64,000 nucleotides of DNA from Hyphomicrobium sp. (GCA_016793445.1 JAEUME010000002.1:535587-599586), one strand, 5' to 3'; numbered from the stretch's first letter, positions 18,576 through 28,152 are shown. Notes: generated from the sequence alone by a model not told the origin. Translations and numbers: made by a program.

Positions 18576-19928
18576 ATGCTACCTCTTCGGTCAAAATCGC
18601 TGTGGCTCGGAACTGTTGTTCTGGCGCTGAGCTTCGGCTCGGCCCAGTCGGACGAAGCCATTCAAGCATTTGTGGGTGAGTGGGACTTGAGGGGTACCGA
18701 CACCTACATCGTCATCCGCAACGACAACTCGGTTTTTCACTCTAAGCTCGGTGCCGGCGATATTCGGCATGACAACGTGAATTTCTTCACTGTCGAATAT
18801 CGCGGCCAACACCTCGAGTGCCACTATCAAATCAAAAAGTATCAGGAGGACGAACTCTCGATCGTCATCTCGATGCCGACAGATCATCAAGACTGCCAGC
18901 TTGGCGAGATGCGGCGTAGTCCAAACCAGGAGAAAGCCGCGCCTGCCAAGAAGTCGGAGGCAGAGCCGGAAAAAGGTAGTGCCGGTTCGCCACCGCCGAA
19001 CACTCAACAACCTGGGCAACAACCTGGGTCCACCTTCGCGGATTGCGACGGTTGCCCAAAGATGGTGGTCATCGGTGCCGGCAAATTTGTGATGGGCTCG
19101 CCCGTGGATGAGCCAGGCCGCCGGGTGTCTGAAGGTCCGGCTCATGAGGTCGCCCTCAACACGCCTTTTGCGGTCGGTCAGTTTGCGATCACTCGCGACG
19201 AATTCAGTGCATTCGTGGCTGAGGCAAACTACACGCCGTCAAAAGGCTGCTTTGCTGAGAGCAACGGAAAGTGGGAGTTATCAAAGGATGCCACTTATGC
19301 GGCCCCACCCGTTTTCACGCAGACCGGTACTCATCCCGTCGTATGTGTGAGCTGGAAGGACGCACAGGCCTACGTTGAGTGGCTGTCGAAAAAGACCAAT
19401 AGTCAGTATCGCCTCTTGTCCGAGGCGGAACGCGAGTATGTCACGCGAGCTTCGGCCTTTACGCCTTATTGGTGGGGTCGGACAATATCGCCGCAACAAG
19501 CCAATTATGATACGCGACAGCGACAGGCGCAGGCCGCTACGACCGCACAGAAAGGCCGAAACAAGCGCGGCATCACTATTTCTACGGAAAGCCTGGGCGC
19601 GGCAGCGGATGCGCCACAGCCGCCGCCGAGTTCTCCCAACTGGGGTACCAAGGATGTGAACAGCTTCACCGCAAACCCCTGGGGACTTTTCAACGTCCAT
19701 GGCAATGCGGGCGAATGGGTGCAGGACTGTTGGAATGCGTCCTATGTGGGGGTCCCGCTCGACGGTAGTGCGGCAAGCTCTGGAGATTGCTCCAAGCGGG
19801 TGATCAGGGGCGGTGGATGGAGTTATTGGCCGGAGGACATCCGCGCTGCTTACCGTGAGACCACGGTGGCCGATCAGAAGTATTTCCACGTCGGCTTCAG
19901 GGTCGCCAAAACCCTCGCGGCGAAATAG
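18576..19928 (+). CDS. Secreted protein: shared beta domain (3 of 3) fused to a SUMF1-like domain
   Basis: 450 residues. Signal peptide (about 1-25), then the shared small domain (about 28-112: GEWDLRG, YIVIRNDNSVF, CHYQI, CQLGEMRR). A Lys/Pro/Gln-rich linker (about 113-155) leads to a SUMF1/formylglycine-generating-enzyme fold (about 160-450) with MVVIGAGKFVMGS, HEVALNTPFAVGQFAITRDEF, CVSWKDAQAYVEWLS, NPWGLFNVHGNAGEWVQDCW and RVIRGGGWSYWPEDIRAAYR ending GFRVAK. The cysteine pair that true FGEs carry in that last segment is absent, so aldehyde-forming activity on sulfatases is unlikely. It is more probably a binding or structural member of the fold. Confidence 0.85.
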   Translation: MLPLRSKSLWLGTVVLALSFGSAQSDEAIQAFVGEWDLRGTDTYIVIRNDNSVFHSKLGAGDIRHDNVNFFTVEYRGQHLECHYQIKKYQEDELSIVISMPTDHQDCQLGEMRRSPNQEKAAPAKKSEAEPEKGSAGSPPPNTQQPGQQPGSTFADCDGCPKMVVIGAGKFVMGSPVDEPGRRVSEGPAHEVALNTPFAVGQFAITRDEFSAFVAEANYTPSKGCFAESNGKWELSKDATYAAPPVFTQTGTHPVVCVSWKDAQAYVEWLSKKTNSQYRLLSEAEREYVTRASAFTPYWWGRTISPQQANYDTRQRQAQAATTAQKGRNKRGITISTESLGAAADAPQPPPSSPNWGTKDVNSFTANPWGLFNVHGNAGEWVQDCWNASYVGVPLDGSAASSGDCSKRVIRGGGWSYWPEDIRAAYRETTVADQKYFHVGFRVAKTLAAK

Positions 19929-20221
19929 GGATATTTCCGGCGCCCCAAAGTGCCGCTTCTCAACAGGCGGGCCGCTTGAACCAATATCAAGAGCCGCTTC
20001 AAGGCCATGCGCCTGTTCAGCACGCAGAATGGATGACGTTCATAACCCGCGTGCAGCACTGACAGGCGTAGCCCGCCAGCATCAGCATGCAGAGCAAGAC
20101 ATTAGTTTGCCCACGGGGCTTATTGCGCCCCGGGGCGAATCAGTGGAGTGGTGATCATCAAGGGTACCGCAAAGGTGCTGCCGAATTTTTATTAGCGAGA
20201 TTTGTTGGCGAGGCCGAAGTT

Positions 20222-21961
20222 ATGCTTTTGTCCCGTGGTGCTCTTCTACCCAAGACGGCGCGGAAGCTAACATCCGCTTTCTGTGCGGTCCTTCTGATCT
20301 CAACGTCTATCACCCCGGCAATGGTTCTGGTTAGCTCGTCGGCGCATGCTGATAACGTGCATGCGGTGTGCATGACGCCAGATGAATTGATAAATGGCAC
20401 AGCCGAAGATCTTTCCGGGCTGGCAATTGGGGATACCGCGTTCATCAAACAATTCAATTCGGCGAATCTGGGTGGTGCAAACCCGGGATTCGTGAAGGTA
20501 GCGAATAGCAATCCAGGGGCCCCGATTACTTTTAAGTTAACTGGAGGCCTCAATGCATTTGACAGAAAAGACAACAGCGGAATTCCCGGTACCGTGCGCA
20601 CCGCAGGCTTGGACGATCTGAAGAATAACTCAATTCTGAACGGAGCAGTACTCAGTTACGCGCCGCAAGGCGAGATCAAAGATGACGTGCCAGGTTTTTC
20701 GAGTATCGGTTCCGGCAACGCTGGGGGGGCAAATTCCGTAGCGTCGGGCCCGATAGCGCTTCCCGTTTTGAGCACTGTTGAAGCGACAAATACCGAGGCT
20801 CAAGAACTCATTCGTCAACGCAAAGAACTGGCCTCCTCCGCAGTTGCTGTTGCTGCAGCGTCGGAAGTCGCGGCAACCGCCGCGCCACCCGCTGATCTGC
20901 CTCCCCCTTCGGCATCGACCGCCGCCAAAAAGTCCACAGCGGTTGACTCTTCTCCATCAAAGACAGTTACCGCTGGAAGCTCCAAAGCCAAGACGAAGGG
21001 CGTGGCGGAAGATTATGAACCGGTTCCCGCTCAGCAGGGCATCGTCGTTGATGAGTCAACGCCATCCCAAGGCGCTTGGGCGCAGGCTTTCGTCGACTAT
21101 GAGCGCCACGATAATCTCGCTCCGGGTAGCGGAGAAAATCTTGAGCGGCGGCAGACCACCGTGGGTGGAATCGCCGGCGGAGATGTCACTTACCGTCGTT
21201 TCGGCGACGATGGACTGGAGACTGTGCAGTTCGGACTTCTCGGCGGCGGCACGCATATATCGAGCAAATTCAGCGATTTCGGCAATGTGTCGAATGCCCG
21301 TCAAACACAAGATGGCGGATTTGTCGGGGCTTACGGCTCATATCATCACAACCAATTCAGCGTTGACGGGTTCTTCAAAACTGACCTGCTGTCGCTCAAA
21401 CAGCGCTCGACCGTGAAAAGTCCCGTGACCTGCGGTGAGGGGCAAGTTCTCGTCATCGATGACAGCCCGGATGCACTTGAGAAAGCAACGCAACAAGCTG
21501 GCAGCGTCAATGAGTATACCTATACAGTAGGTGGCAACGCTTATTATCGCTTCGATCTGTCCGGCGGGGCATATCTCGAGCCCGTCGTCGGCTTCATCTA
21601 CAGCGCAACAAATTACGGTGACGGCGCGACGACACTAGGTCTCGACAACGGCCAGCTTTTCCGCATCCAGGGCGGCGCACGGCTGGGACGCACTTGGGAC
21701 GATGCAGAAAATCGAACCTGGTCACTAGCCCTTCTTGGGATGCTCTATAGCGACGTCTATATCAACGGCTATACGTTGGATGGCTTTGGTCTGCCGCCGG
21801 GAGCTTCCGAGGTGGACGAGGGCAAACTGCGGGTCCTTGGCCAACTTGAGGGCAACGTCATCTTGAACAACGGTCTATCCTTCAACGGTGCTGTCAACGT
21901 GCGCGGTGGCGAAGATGTCTTTGGCGTCGGAGGACGGCTTGGTGCCCGCTTGGAATGGTAA
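20222..21961 (+). CDS. Autotransporter-type outer membrane barrel protein
   Basis: 579 residues from ATG 20222; the frame extends upstream without a good start. A long N-terminal signal (about 1-42, ending AHA-D) precedes a ~170-residue passenger-like part, then a low-complexity Ala/Ser/Pro/Lys linker (about 175-265). The last ~290 residues alternate as in a beta-barrel: WAQAFVDYERHDN, GGIAGGDVTYRR, FVGAYGSYHHNQFSVDGFFK, YRFDLSGGAYLEPVVGFIYS, and a C-terminal RLGARLEW ending in an aromatic residue as outer membrane barrels do. It resembles the autotransporter beta-domain of alphaproteobacteria. Its stop lies 6 bases from the stop of the convergent CHAT gene. Confidence 0.78.
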   Translation: MLLSRGALLPKTARKLTSAFCAVLLISTSITPAMVLVSSSAHADNVHAVCMTPDELINGTAEDLSGLAIGDTAFIKQFNSANLGGANPGFVKVANSNPGAPITFKLTGGLNAFDRKDNSGIPGTVRTAGLDDLKNNSILNGAVLSYAPQGEIKDDVPGFSSIGSGNAGGANSVASGPIALPVLSTVEATNTEAQELIRQRKELASSAVAVAAASEVAATAAPPADLPPPSASTAAKKSTAVDSSPSKTVTAGSSKAKTKGVAEDYEPVPAQQGIVVDESTPSQGAWAQAFVDYERHDNLAPGSGENLERRQTTVGGIAGGDVTYRRFGDDGLETVQFGLLGGGTHISSKFSDFGNVSNARQTQDGGFVGAYGSYHHNQFSVDGFFKTDLLSLKQRSTVKSPVTCGEGQVLVIDDSPDALEKATQQAGSVNEYTYTVGGNAYYRFDLSGGAYLEPVVGFIYSATNYGDGATTLGLDNGQLFRIQGGARLGRTWDDAENRTWSLALLGMLYSDVYINGYTLDGFGLPPGASEVDEGKLRVLGQLEGNVILNNGLSFNGAVNVRGGEDVFGVGGRLGARLEW

Positions 21962-21967
21962 TCGGCG

Positions 21968-24853
21968 TTAATTCGCGCCGATAACCAATTCGAACGGCGC
22001 CCAATAGCTGGGGTAAGAGTCCCATTGTTTATCGCCAGGCTTCGCTCCATCAATACGTGCGAGCATCGCGCGGCGAAGGCTTTCGGAGCGTTTGATCGTT
22101 GGGTCCGCAGCGATTGCTGCAAAAGTCTTCGTCATAATCTCTTTGGCATCGCTATCGCTCGCGCTCCATTGCGTAACGATGAGCGATCGAGCGCCGGCGT
22201 AAAAGAAGGCGCGCGCTAATCCCGACAGCGCGTCAGCATCACCCGCTTCACCAGCGGCCGTGTCACACGCCGACAGCACAACCCAATCTGCATTCAATTT
22301 AAGTTCTGCAATCTCCGATGTCGAAAGCAGCCCATCGTCCTCGCCACTGGGAGATTGCGGAACCGCCATGGCGAGTGAAGGTTCGCTGTTGCCAACTTCT
22401 GCGGTGACTGCAGGTTCACCACCGTTACCTTTCACGTACCAGGCTGCATTGGCAGTAAGGCCATGCATCGCGAAGTATATGATCTTGTAACTCGCTAACT
22501 TGCCTTGTCTGTTGAGCAGTTTGACGGTCGCCTCATTGGCTTCTGCGCCAAAAAAAAGATCATCCGCGTCCGCTTTGAGCGCCGTCCCCACCGACGTAAG
22601 CTCCCCTCTTGTTCCGTCCAATCTCGGTAACGTTTTGAGCGCCGCGACGGCAGTAATCGGCGTAGCTTCGGTTGGTGCCCGACCGGAAGGCAATCCCCTC
22701 GGAACGCCGCGGCTGACCGGCAGTGGGCTGTCCTCGCGGTGCTGTTCGCGGTTGTAAACGGGATCTGCGAAACCAATGATAGTTTTCCGATCTTGATCAT
22801 TGCTGGGGGGTGAACCAAATGACCTCATCACGGCCACATTGGGCAGCACGGAAATTTCGTGGCGCCGTATCAACCAACCCGCGTTCTTGTACGCCGCAGC
22901 ATCCTTCCGACCCGGCTTGGCGACGTCGGGGCGTTTATCGATCAGAACATGCAGCGGCAAGGTCGAGAGAAAGCTCGTCGGAACATAATAAATGCGCCGC
23001 TTCTCTGCCATCAGAGGGATCACAGCATTGAAAAGGTCTGTATAGAAGGAATAAGCTAGGCCGAGGTCATAGAAATTTGAAGAGGGCGGTTTATCGGCAG
23101 GTCCAGAAACAAGTCCTGCTCTTAGCATTTTGACCGTCTTCTCCGCAGCCTCGGGTGTCACTCGCGATTTCGTCCATCGCGCGTCTTCAGATGTGATGGC
23201 CCAAACATAGATGTCGTTGAAAGCGACAAAGGCGAAAACAAGAATTTCGTCTTTGGCCAGCTTGCTCTGGACATCCTTTACGCTGAGTGGTGCCGGTTTC
23301 ACCAAGCTCGCGAACGCCGGGAATAATTCATGGAGCTCGCCATCCAGACTTGCGAGTTTGCGCTCAGCTACTTCGATGTCGCGACTCATCGCATCGATCT
23401 CATTATTACTGCTGGCGTTTAAGCTGCGTGCGCCCGTGCGCATCGTCTCCAATTGCGCCAAGTGCCGGCTCTCATCCTGTTGATTGCGAACGAGAGCCTG
23501 GAGCGCTGCATCCGTTGCTGAGAGACGTGCCGCCATTGTGCTCGCAGATTTTGCAGCGCTCGTTACACCAGACCGCTGCGCGATTTCAAAGGCCTCCGTC
23601 AAAAGCGCACCGGCTCCGGACAGTTGAGAGTCGCGTGCGCGCCATGCGTAGGCAATGTGGTCCTGGAATTGAATGTTGGCGATGACAATATTTGCGGGCG
23701 GTCGGGCAGCGAGCGTTGCCGAAGTCTTACGGGCCAGGGTCAGTGCAGTCTTAACGTCTCCCAGTTGATTGTTGACAAGGGCTAAAGGCATTCGCGCATC
23801 GATATGCCAAGGATGGGCTTCAGTGATGAAATAGGCCTTGTAAATATCGAGAGCAGCCTCGAGCTGCTTTTTGGCTTCGAGCAGGCGACCTTGCGAAATA
23901 TATACGAGGGCAAGATCCACCATGTTCCGCGCGCGATCACCCGGTAACGCGCTCGACGATTGCCGCAATTTGAGCGATTGCAACAACAGCACTTCGGCTT
24001 CTTTTAATTTGCCCTGTCGGCGTAGGTTGACACCAAGGTGTTGGCGAACAGACGCGAGATGCGGATTGCCTGGTTTGTTGGATGTCGAGCGATACGATAG
24101 CGCCTGCCTAAGCAATTCCTCAGCTTCTTGATGCTTCCCTTGAGCCTCAAGCGCTCCGGCAAGTCCCTCCAGGGTGACCGCTATATTGTAGTGGCCGGGA
24201 ACATACAGCGCTTCCCTCATCTTCCGCGCTTGCCGCCAGAATTTTTCTGAAATTGAATACTGGCCGCGCATTTGGCTCACTTTTGCAAATCCAATGAGCG
24301 CGGCAGCCCGATCAATGTGTTCTTGCGGAAGAACTTTGTCCTGAATGGCGAGAGCCTCCGACAGGCGCCTATCGGCCGACGAGTCATCGTCCTCTAATTC
24401 ATCAATAACCGCGAGGTTGACGAGAACACGCGCGATGCTCTGCGCTACATCAGGCAGATCTCCTCCCAACGTTCTCAAAATCGAAAGCGCTTCGTCAAAC
24501 GAACTTCGTGCATGCCCATTGTCGTTCGCAGTGAGAAATACTTGTCCCTCAATAGCCAACGCTTGTGCCACCAGTTGCGGATCTGCTCCTACTCGTGCCT
24601 TCGACAGCAACTGATCGCTGGCGGAGCGCGCAGAGGTAACGTCGCCCTCTTCGAGGAGGTTATCGATACGTTCGATGTCAGATTGGCTACTCGAAGTCGC
24701 CGCGGGGGGTGACCTCTCGGCATTATTCAAGTCATTCGCAATCGCTTCTGGTCGAGCCAAAAACGAGGAGGAAGTTAGCAATATTATTGCGGCAATTGAT
24801 CGGCCTGCGAGCTGGATTGACATGGTATTCGTCCATGGGGACCGTTCTGCCAT
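21968..24853 (-). CDS. Exported TPR-CHAT caspase-like protease
   Basis: 961 residues; ATG 24853 has GGAG 8 bases upstream. An N-terminal hydrophobic segment (about 16-34) suggests export. TPR repeats span about 60-460, for example ALEAQGKHQEAEELLRQALS and LRRQGKLKEAEVLLLQSLKL. A charged helical linker leads to a C-terminal CHAT domain (about 640-961). The catalytic dyad is visible: His in IIYFAMHGL and Cys in WVVLSACDTAAGEAGD, followed by GLARAFFYAGARSLIVTQW. CHAT domains are caspase-related cysteine proteases; TPRs usually bind the partner or trigger. Export makes it unlike the cytoplasmic CHAT effectors of defence systems. It is convergent with the autotransporter-like gene. Confidence 0.88.
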   Translation of the reverse strand: MAERSPWTNTMSIQLAGRSIAAIILLTSSSFLARPEAIANDLNNAERSPPAATSSSQSDIERIDNLLEEGDVTSARSASDQLLSKARVGADPQLVAQALAIEGQVFLTANDNGHARSSFDEALSILRTLGGDLPDVAQSIARVLVNLAVIDELEDDDSSADRRLSEALAIQDKVLPQEHIDRAAALIGFAKVSQMRGQYSISEKFWRQARKMREALYVPGHYNIAVTLEGLAGALEAQGKHQEAEELLRQALSYRSTSNKPGNPHLASVRQHLGVNLRRQGKLKEAEVLLLQSLKLRQSSSALPGDRARNMVDLALVYISQGRLLEAKKQLEAALDIYKAYFITEAHPWHIDARMPLALVNNQLGDVKTALTLARKTSATLAARPPANIVIANIQFQDHIAYAWRARDSQLSGAGALLTEAFEIAQRSGVTSAAKSASTMAARLSATDAALQALVRNQQDESRHLAQLETMRTGARSLNASSNNEIDAMSRDIEVAERKLASLDGELHELFPAFASLVKPAPLSVKDVQSKLAKDEILVFAFVAFNDIYVWAITSEDARWTKSRVTPEAAEKTVKMLRAGLVSGPADKPPSSNFYDLGLAYSFYTDLFNAVIPLMAEKRRIYYVPTSFLSTLPLHVLIDKRPDVAKPGRKDAAAYKNAGWLIRRHEISVLPNVAVMRSFGSPPSNDQDRKTIIGFADPVYNREQHREDSPLPVSRGVPRGLPSGRAPTEATPITAVAALKTLPRLDGTRGELTSVGTALKADADDLFFGAEANEATVKLLNRQGKLASYKIIYFAMHGLTANAAWYVKGNGGEPAVTAEVGNSEPSLAMAVPQSPSGEDDGLLSTSEIAELKLNADWVVLSACDTAAGEAGDADALSGLARAFFYAGARSLIVTQWSASDSDAKEIMTKTFAAIAADPTIKRSESLRRAMLARIDGAKPGDKQWDSYPSYWAPFELVIGAN

Positions 24854-25032
24854 AACCGTAACTCCATTATGCGGTGACCATCCCCCATCGCGTGGTCCTG
24901 TTGCAATGTTAGTTCATGGGGCCTCCGTCTGCTAGTTGCTGCGTGGACGAAAGGAGCGGGCGGATCGTGCCCCTTGGCGTGGTGTAAGAGTTCCGGTCAT
25001 GGCCTGAGCTCGCAGATGACTCGGGCCGTTGC

Positions 25033-26020
25033 TCAGGCTGCCGCGATGCGCTTGCGGCCGCCCTGTGGATCATCGCTGAATGCGGCGAGCTTTTCCAGGC
25101 TCATGTAGCGGGCCCGGCTGGCAGCCCATTCGTCGTTCTGCTCGAGGAGCATGGCGCCGACGAGCCGCACGATCGCCGCCTCGTTGGGGAAGATCGCGAC
25201 CACGTCGGTGCGCCGCTTGATCTCGCCGTTGAGCCTTTCGAGCGGGTTGGTCGAGTGGAGCTGCGGCCAGTGTTCCTTGGGGAAGGACATGTGGGCCAAG
25301 ACGTCGTCCTCCGCGTCTTCCATGAGATCGGCGAGCTTGGGGAAGCGGCCTCTCAAGCGCCCGGCAACCGCCTTCCATTCGGCGCGCGCGGCCTTCTCCG
25401 TCTCCTGGGTGAAGGCGGTTCGGATGGCGGCGGCCACCATCTGGCGCTGCTTCACGCCCACATGCGCGAGCGCGCTCCTCATGAAGTGCACGCGGCACCT
25501 TTGCCACGTCGCCGAGAGCACTTTGGCCGCCGCCTTCTTCAAGCCCTCGTGGCTGTCGGAGATCGCCAGCTCAACGCCACGAAGCCCGCGCCGCGTGAGG
25601 CTGCGCAGGAACTTGGTCCAGAAGGGCTCGGCCTCCGACGGCCCGACCTCGAGCCCCAGCACCTCGCGCCGTCCGTCGGCGTTGACCGCGACAGCGATTA
25701 TCACGGCAACGGAGATGATCCTGCCGGCCTCGCGCACTTTCACATACGTTGCGTCGATCCACAGATACGGCCACGAGCCCTCGATCGGCCGGTTGAGAAA
25801 CGCATGCACCCGCTCATCGATCTCCTCGCACAATCTGGAGACCTGGCTCTTGGAGATGCCGGTCATGCCCATCGCTTTGACGAGATCGTCGACGGAGCGC
25901 GTCGAGACGCCCTGCACGTAGGCCTCCTGGATGACGGCGGTGAGCGCCTTCTCGGCCGCGCGCCTCGGCTCCAGGAAGGCCGGAAAGTAGCTGCCCTTTC
26001 TGAGCTTGGGGATCTCCTCA
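25033..26020 (-). pseudogene. IS256-family transposase, 5'-truncated
   Basis: The frame encodes about 325 residues of an IS256-type DDE transposase: [55 protein letters not shown] (first Asp), [13 protein letters not shown] (second Asp) and a C-terminal [19 protein letters not shown]. The usual ~75 N-terminal residues are missing: the frame continues upstream into the terminase gene, giving an unrelated start at 26076. It is therefore fused head-on to the truncated terminase 3' end and probably inactive. Confidence 0.85.
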
Positions 26021-27199
26021 GAACGAACAAGGTCCATCATCGTCCATCGGCGCTTGCCCGCATCTAGAAGGACCATCCCGATACTCGGCGAGAAGTGCGG
26101 CTTCGTTTTCGGGCGGCCCCCATTCAGCTTTCGGGTCTTCTAGGAGGCGCCGTTGATAGTCCATGGTCCAAACGGCATACCGCTCCCATTCTTCGAGCGT
26201 CATCTGACGCGGCGGTGTTGCCGGATGACGACCACCGATCCCGAACAGTTCGTAAGCCAAGATTGTCGTTTCAGGCACTCGACAGAAAGCGCCCTTCGGG
26301 AATCCAAACTCATCTGGCTGCGCAAACCAGCCGCCTCGCACCTCCTCATCATTCATGTGCACGTAAGGCTTCTGCTGATACTGCGCGGCAAAATTATAAG
26401 CACCGATGTCGAGCATGCGCCGATAGAGCGGCACCCAGCTGTCGATCTTGGGTGCCAGCGGATAGCCTTTCTGGCGCGTGATAATGCCACCGCGCGACAG
26501 CTTCCACTCCTCGTCCTCGGTGGCAATCGCCGGCAAGTTGAGGTGTACCCACGGCTGTTCGCCCGACAGCAGATGGCCACTGAGATCCTCGTGATGCAGC
26601 CGCTGCATGACAACGACGACCCGGCCTTCCTCCTTGTCGTTGAGCCTTGGGATGACCTCGGCGTCGAACCACTTGTTGACGGCGCGACGGCGTGGCCCAT
26701 CGTGCACACGGGCGGGCGAAATCGGATCATCGACGACAATGAGGTCGGCGCCACGACCGACCAGGATGCCACCAACCACGCCCGAGATCCGCTGCCCGCC
26801 ATGAGGAAGATAGAGGTTGCCGCCGCGGCCCTCGGGCTTCAGATGCGGAAACAAGGCTTGGCAGCGCGGCGACTTCAGCAGGTCTTCGGTCGCGCGCTCG
26901 AAGTCACCGGCCAGTTCACGCGAGCCAGTGATCGACATGATCTTGAGTTCGGGATTGCGCCCATGCATCCACACGGGGAGCGCGATCGAGGCCGCCAGCG
27001 ACTTTAAGCAGCGCGGCGGCAGGTTGATAATGAGCCGCGTGATCTCGCCTTTGGCCACTCGCTCCAGATGGTCAGCCAGCACATCGATGTGCCAGGTGTC
27101 GACCAAGTCCGTCTTGGGGTTCAGCTCCCGAAACGCGAATCTCAAGAAAGCTGAGAAGTTAGAGCGATAGAGCGCCTTCAGCTGTTCAGCCTTGGTCAT
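26018..27199 (-). pseudogene. Terminase large-subunit-like protein, 3'-truncated
   Basis: 393 residues as read. The ATPase part is clear: Walker A-like INLPPRCLKS near residue 60 and Walker B LIVVDDP near 152, followed by VVVMQRLHHEDLSGHL and IGAYNFAAQYQQKP, all typical of phage-type terminase large subunits, the motors that package DNA. The last ~20 residues derive from the IS256 junction, so the C-terminal nuclease domain is incomplete or absent. It overlaps the DUF5681 gene by 14 bases, the normal order in such cassettes. Probably inactive remnant of a prophage-like module. Confidence 0.75.
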
Positions 27200-27563
27200 T
27201 GCCGTCTCCTGTGGGCTGCGACCCGAGCGCCTTCAGCAACTCTGCGTCATCCGCCTCTGTCGCTGTGAAGGGCTCGATGTCCTTGTGCTTCTCGAGATGC
27301 GCGAGCACGAGCTGCATCGGCTTCAGGTCGCCGCTGATGGCGCGGTTGACGAGTTGCTTGATCAAAGCTTCGCGCTTGCTCAAGCGGATCTCGCGGCCGC
27401 CTTCCTTGAGCACGACCGTTTGATCGAGTTCGCGCTTGATCATGGTTTCGATGCTGCGGTTTTTGCGCGGTCGCCCGCGCGGGTTGCCCGACTGGCCGGG
27501 TTTGAACCGGCTGTGCTTCGGCGGCCTACAGTAGCCGACCTTATCGTCGTCCTCGGCATTCAT
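27186..27563 (-). CDS. DUF5681 domain protein
   Basis: 125 residues. The N-terminal signature HSRFKPGQSGNPRGRPRKN defines DUF5681, and KREALIKQLVNRAISGDLKP continues the family pattern. DUF5681 proteins usually lie before terminase-like genes and may act as small-terminase-like partners, though that role is inference. The start overlaps the methylase stop (ATGA) and the end overlaps the terminase start by 14 bases. A related gene occurs at 57315-57755. Confidence 0.8.
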   Translation of the reverse strand: MNAEDDDKVGYCRPPKHSRFKPGQSGNPRGRPRKNRSIETMIKRELDQTVVLKEGGREIRLSKREALIKQLVNRAISGDLKPMQLVLAHLEKHKDIEPFTATEADDAELLKALGSQPTGDGNDQG

Positions 27564-28044
27564 GACGAGACCTCCGAGGACACACCCTGCACAGAAGCGG
27601 CCTTGCCGAGACGCTCGGCCGCGACCTCGGCAAACGTCTGCCCGGTCGCAAGCAGGCGCGGTTCGACGCCAGCGACGCTGCTGACGCGCTTCAGGATGGT
27701 GTCGCAGTACGCCGGATCGAGTTCGATGCCGAAGCCACGCCGGCCCGTGCGCTCGGCGGCGACGAGCGTCGTGCCCGAGCCTGCGAACGCGTCGAGCACG
27801 ATGCCGCGACGCCTCGAGCAGTCGAGTATGGCGTCGGCAACCAGCGCGACCGGCTTCACGGTCGGATGCATCGCCAAGTCTGCGTCACGGGTCGCGCTGA
27901 AGGTGTTGGCGCCAGCATAGGTCCACACGTTCGTGCGGTAACGGCCATGCCGGCCGAGTTCGACGTTGTTGATATGGGGCGCGGTGCCGCTCTTGAAGAC
28001 GAGGATCATCTCGTGCTGCGATCGGTAGAGCGAACCCATGCCGC
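27560..28044 (-). pseudogene. ParB-type DNA methylase, 3' fragment
   Basis: About 160 residues matching the C-terminal third of the intact methylase at 58112-59446: GMGSLYRSQHE, HGRYRTNVWTYAGANTFS, MHPTVKPVALVADAI and the SAM-binding motif VLDAFAGSGTTLVAAERTGRRGFG. The sequence breaks exactly at the IS21 tip (28045). The N-terminal two thirds (ParB domain and DPPY motif) are absent on the other side of the IS, so the gene is a remnant. Confidence 0.85.
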
Positions 28045-28116
28045 TGTCAACGCCGGACCGATTCCGGGCCAGTGCGGCGGACTAAAAGCAGGCCAGGGAC
28101 GGCGCGGGTGTGTTGA

Positions 28117-28152
28117 AGCACGAAGGGCCCCTCGCGAGGGGCCCTTCGTGCT
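28117..28152 (-). terminator. Perfect 36-base palindrome downstream of istB
   Basis: A perfect 18-bp stem, AGCACGAAGGGCCCCTCG and its complement, with no loop bases to spare, lies 30 bases after the istB stop inside the IS21 element. It resembles a strong terminator or a recognition structure, but there is no T-run on the minus strand beyond it. Confidence 0.55.

Noticed and set aside
18576..19928. SUMF1 protein as the activating FGE for the arylsulfatase
   Set aside because: The domain lacks the FGE cysteine pair and the protein is predicted to be exported.
25151..26067. Two long plus-strand frames
   Set aside because: Both are antisense to the IS256 transposase remnant and lack any recognisable motif.
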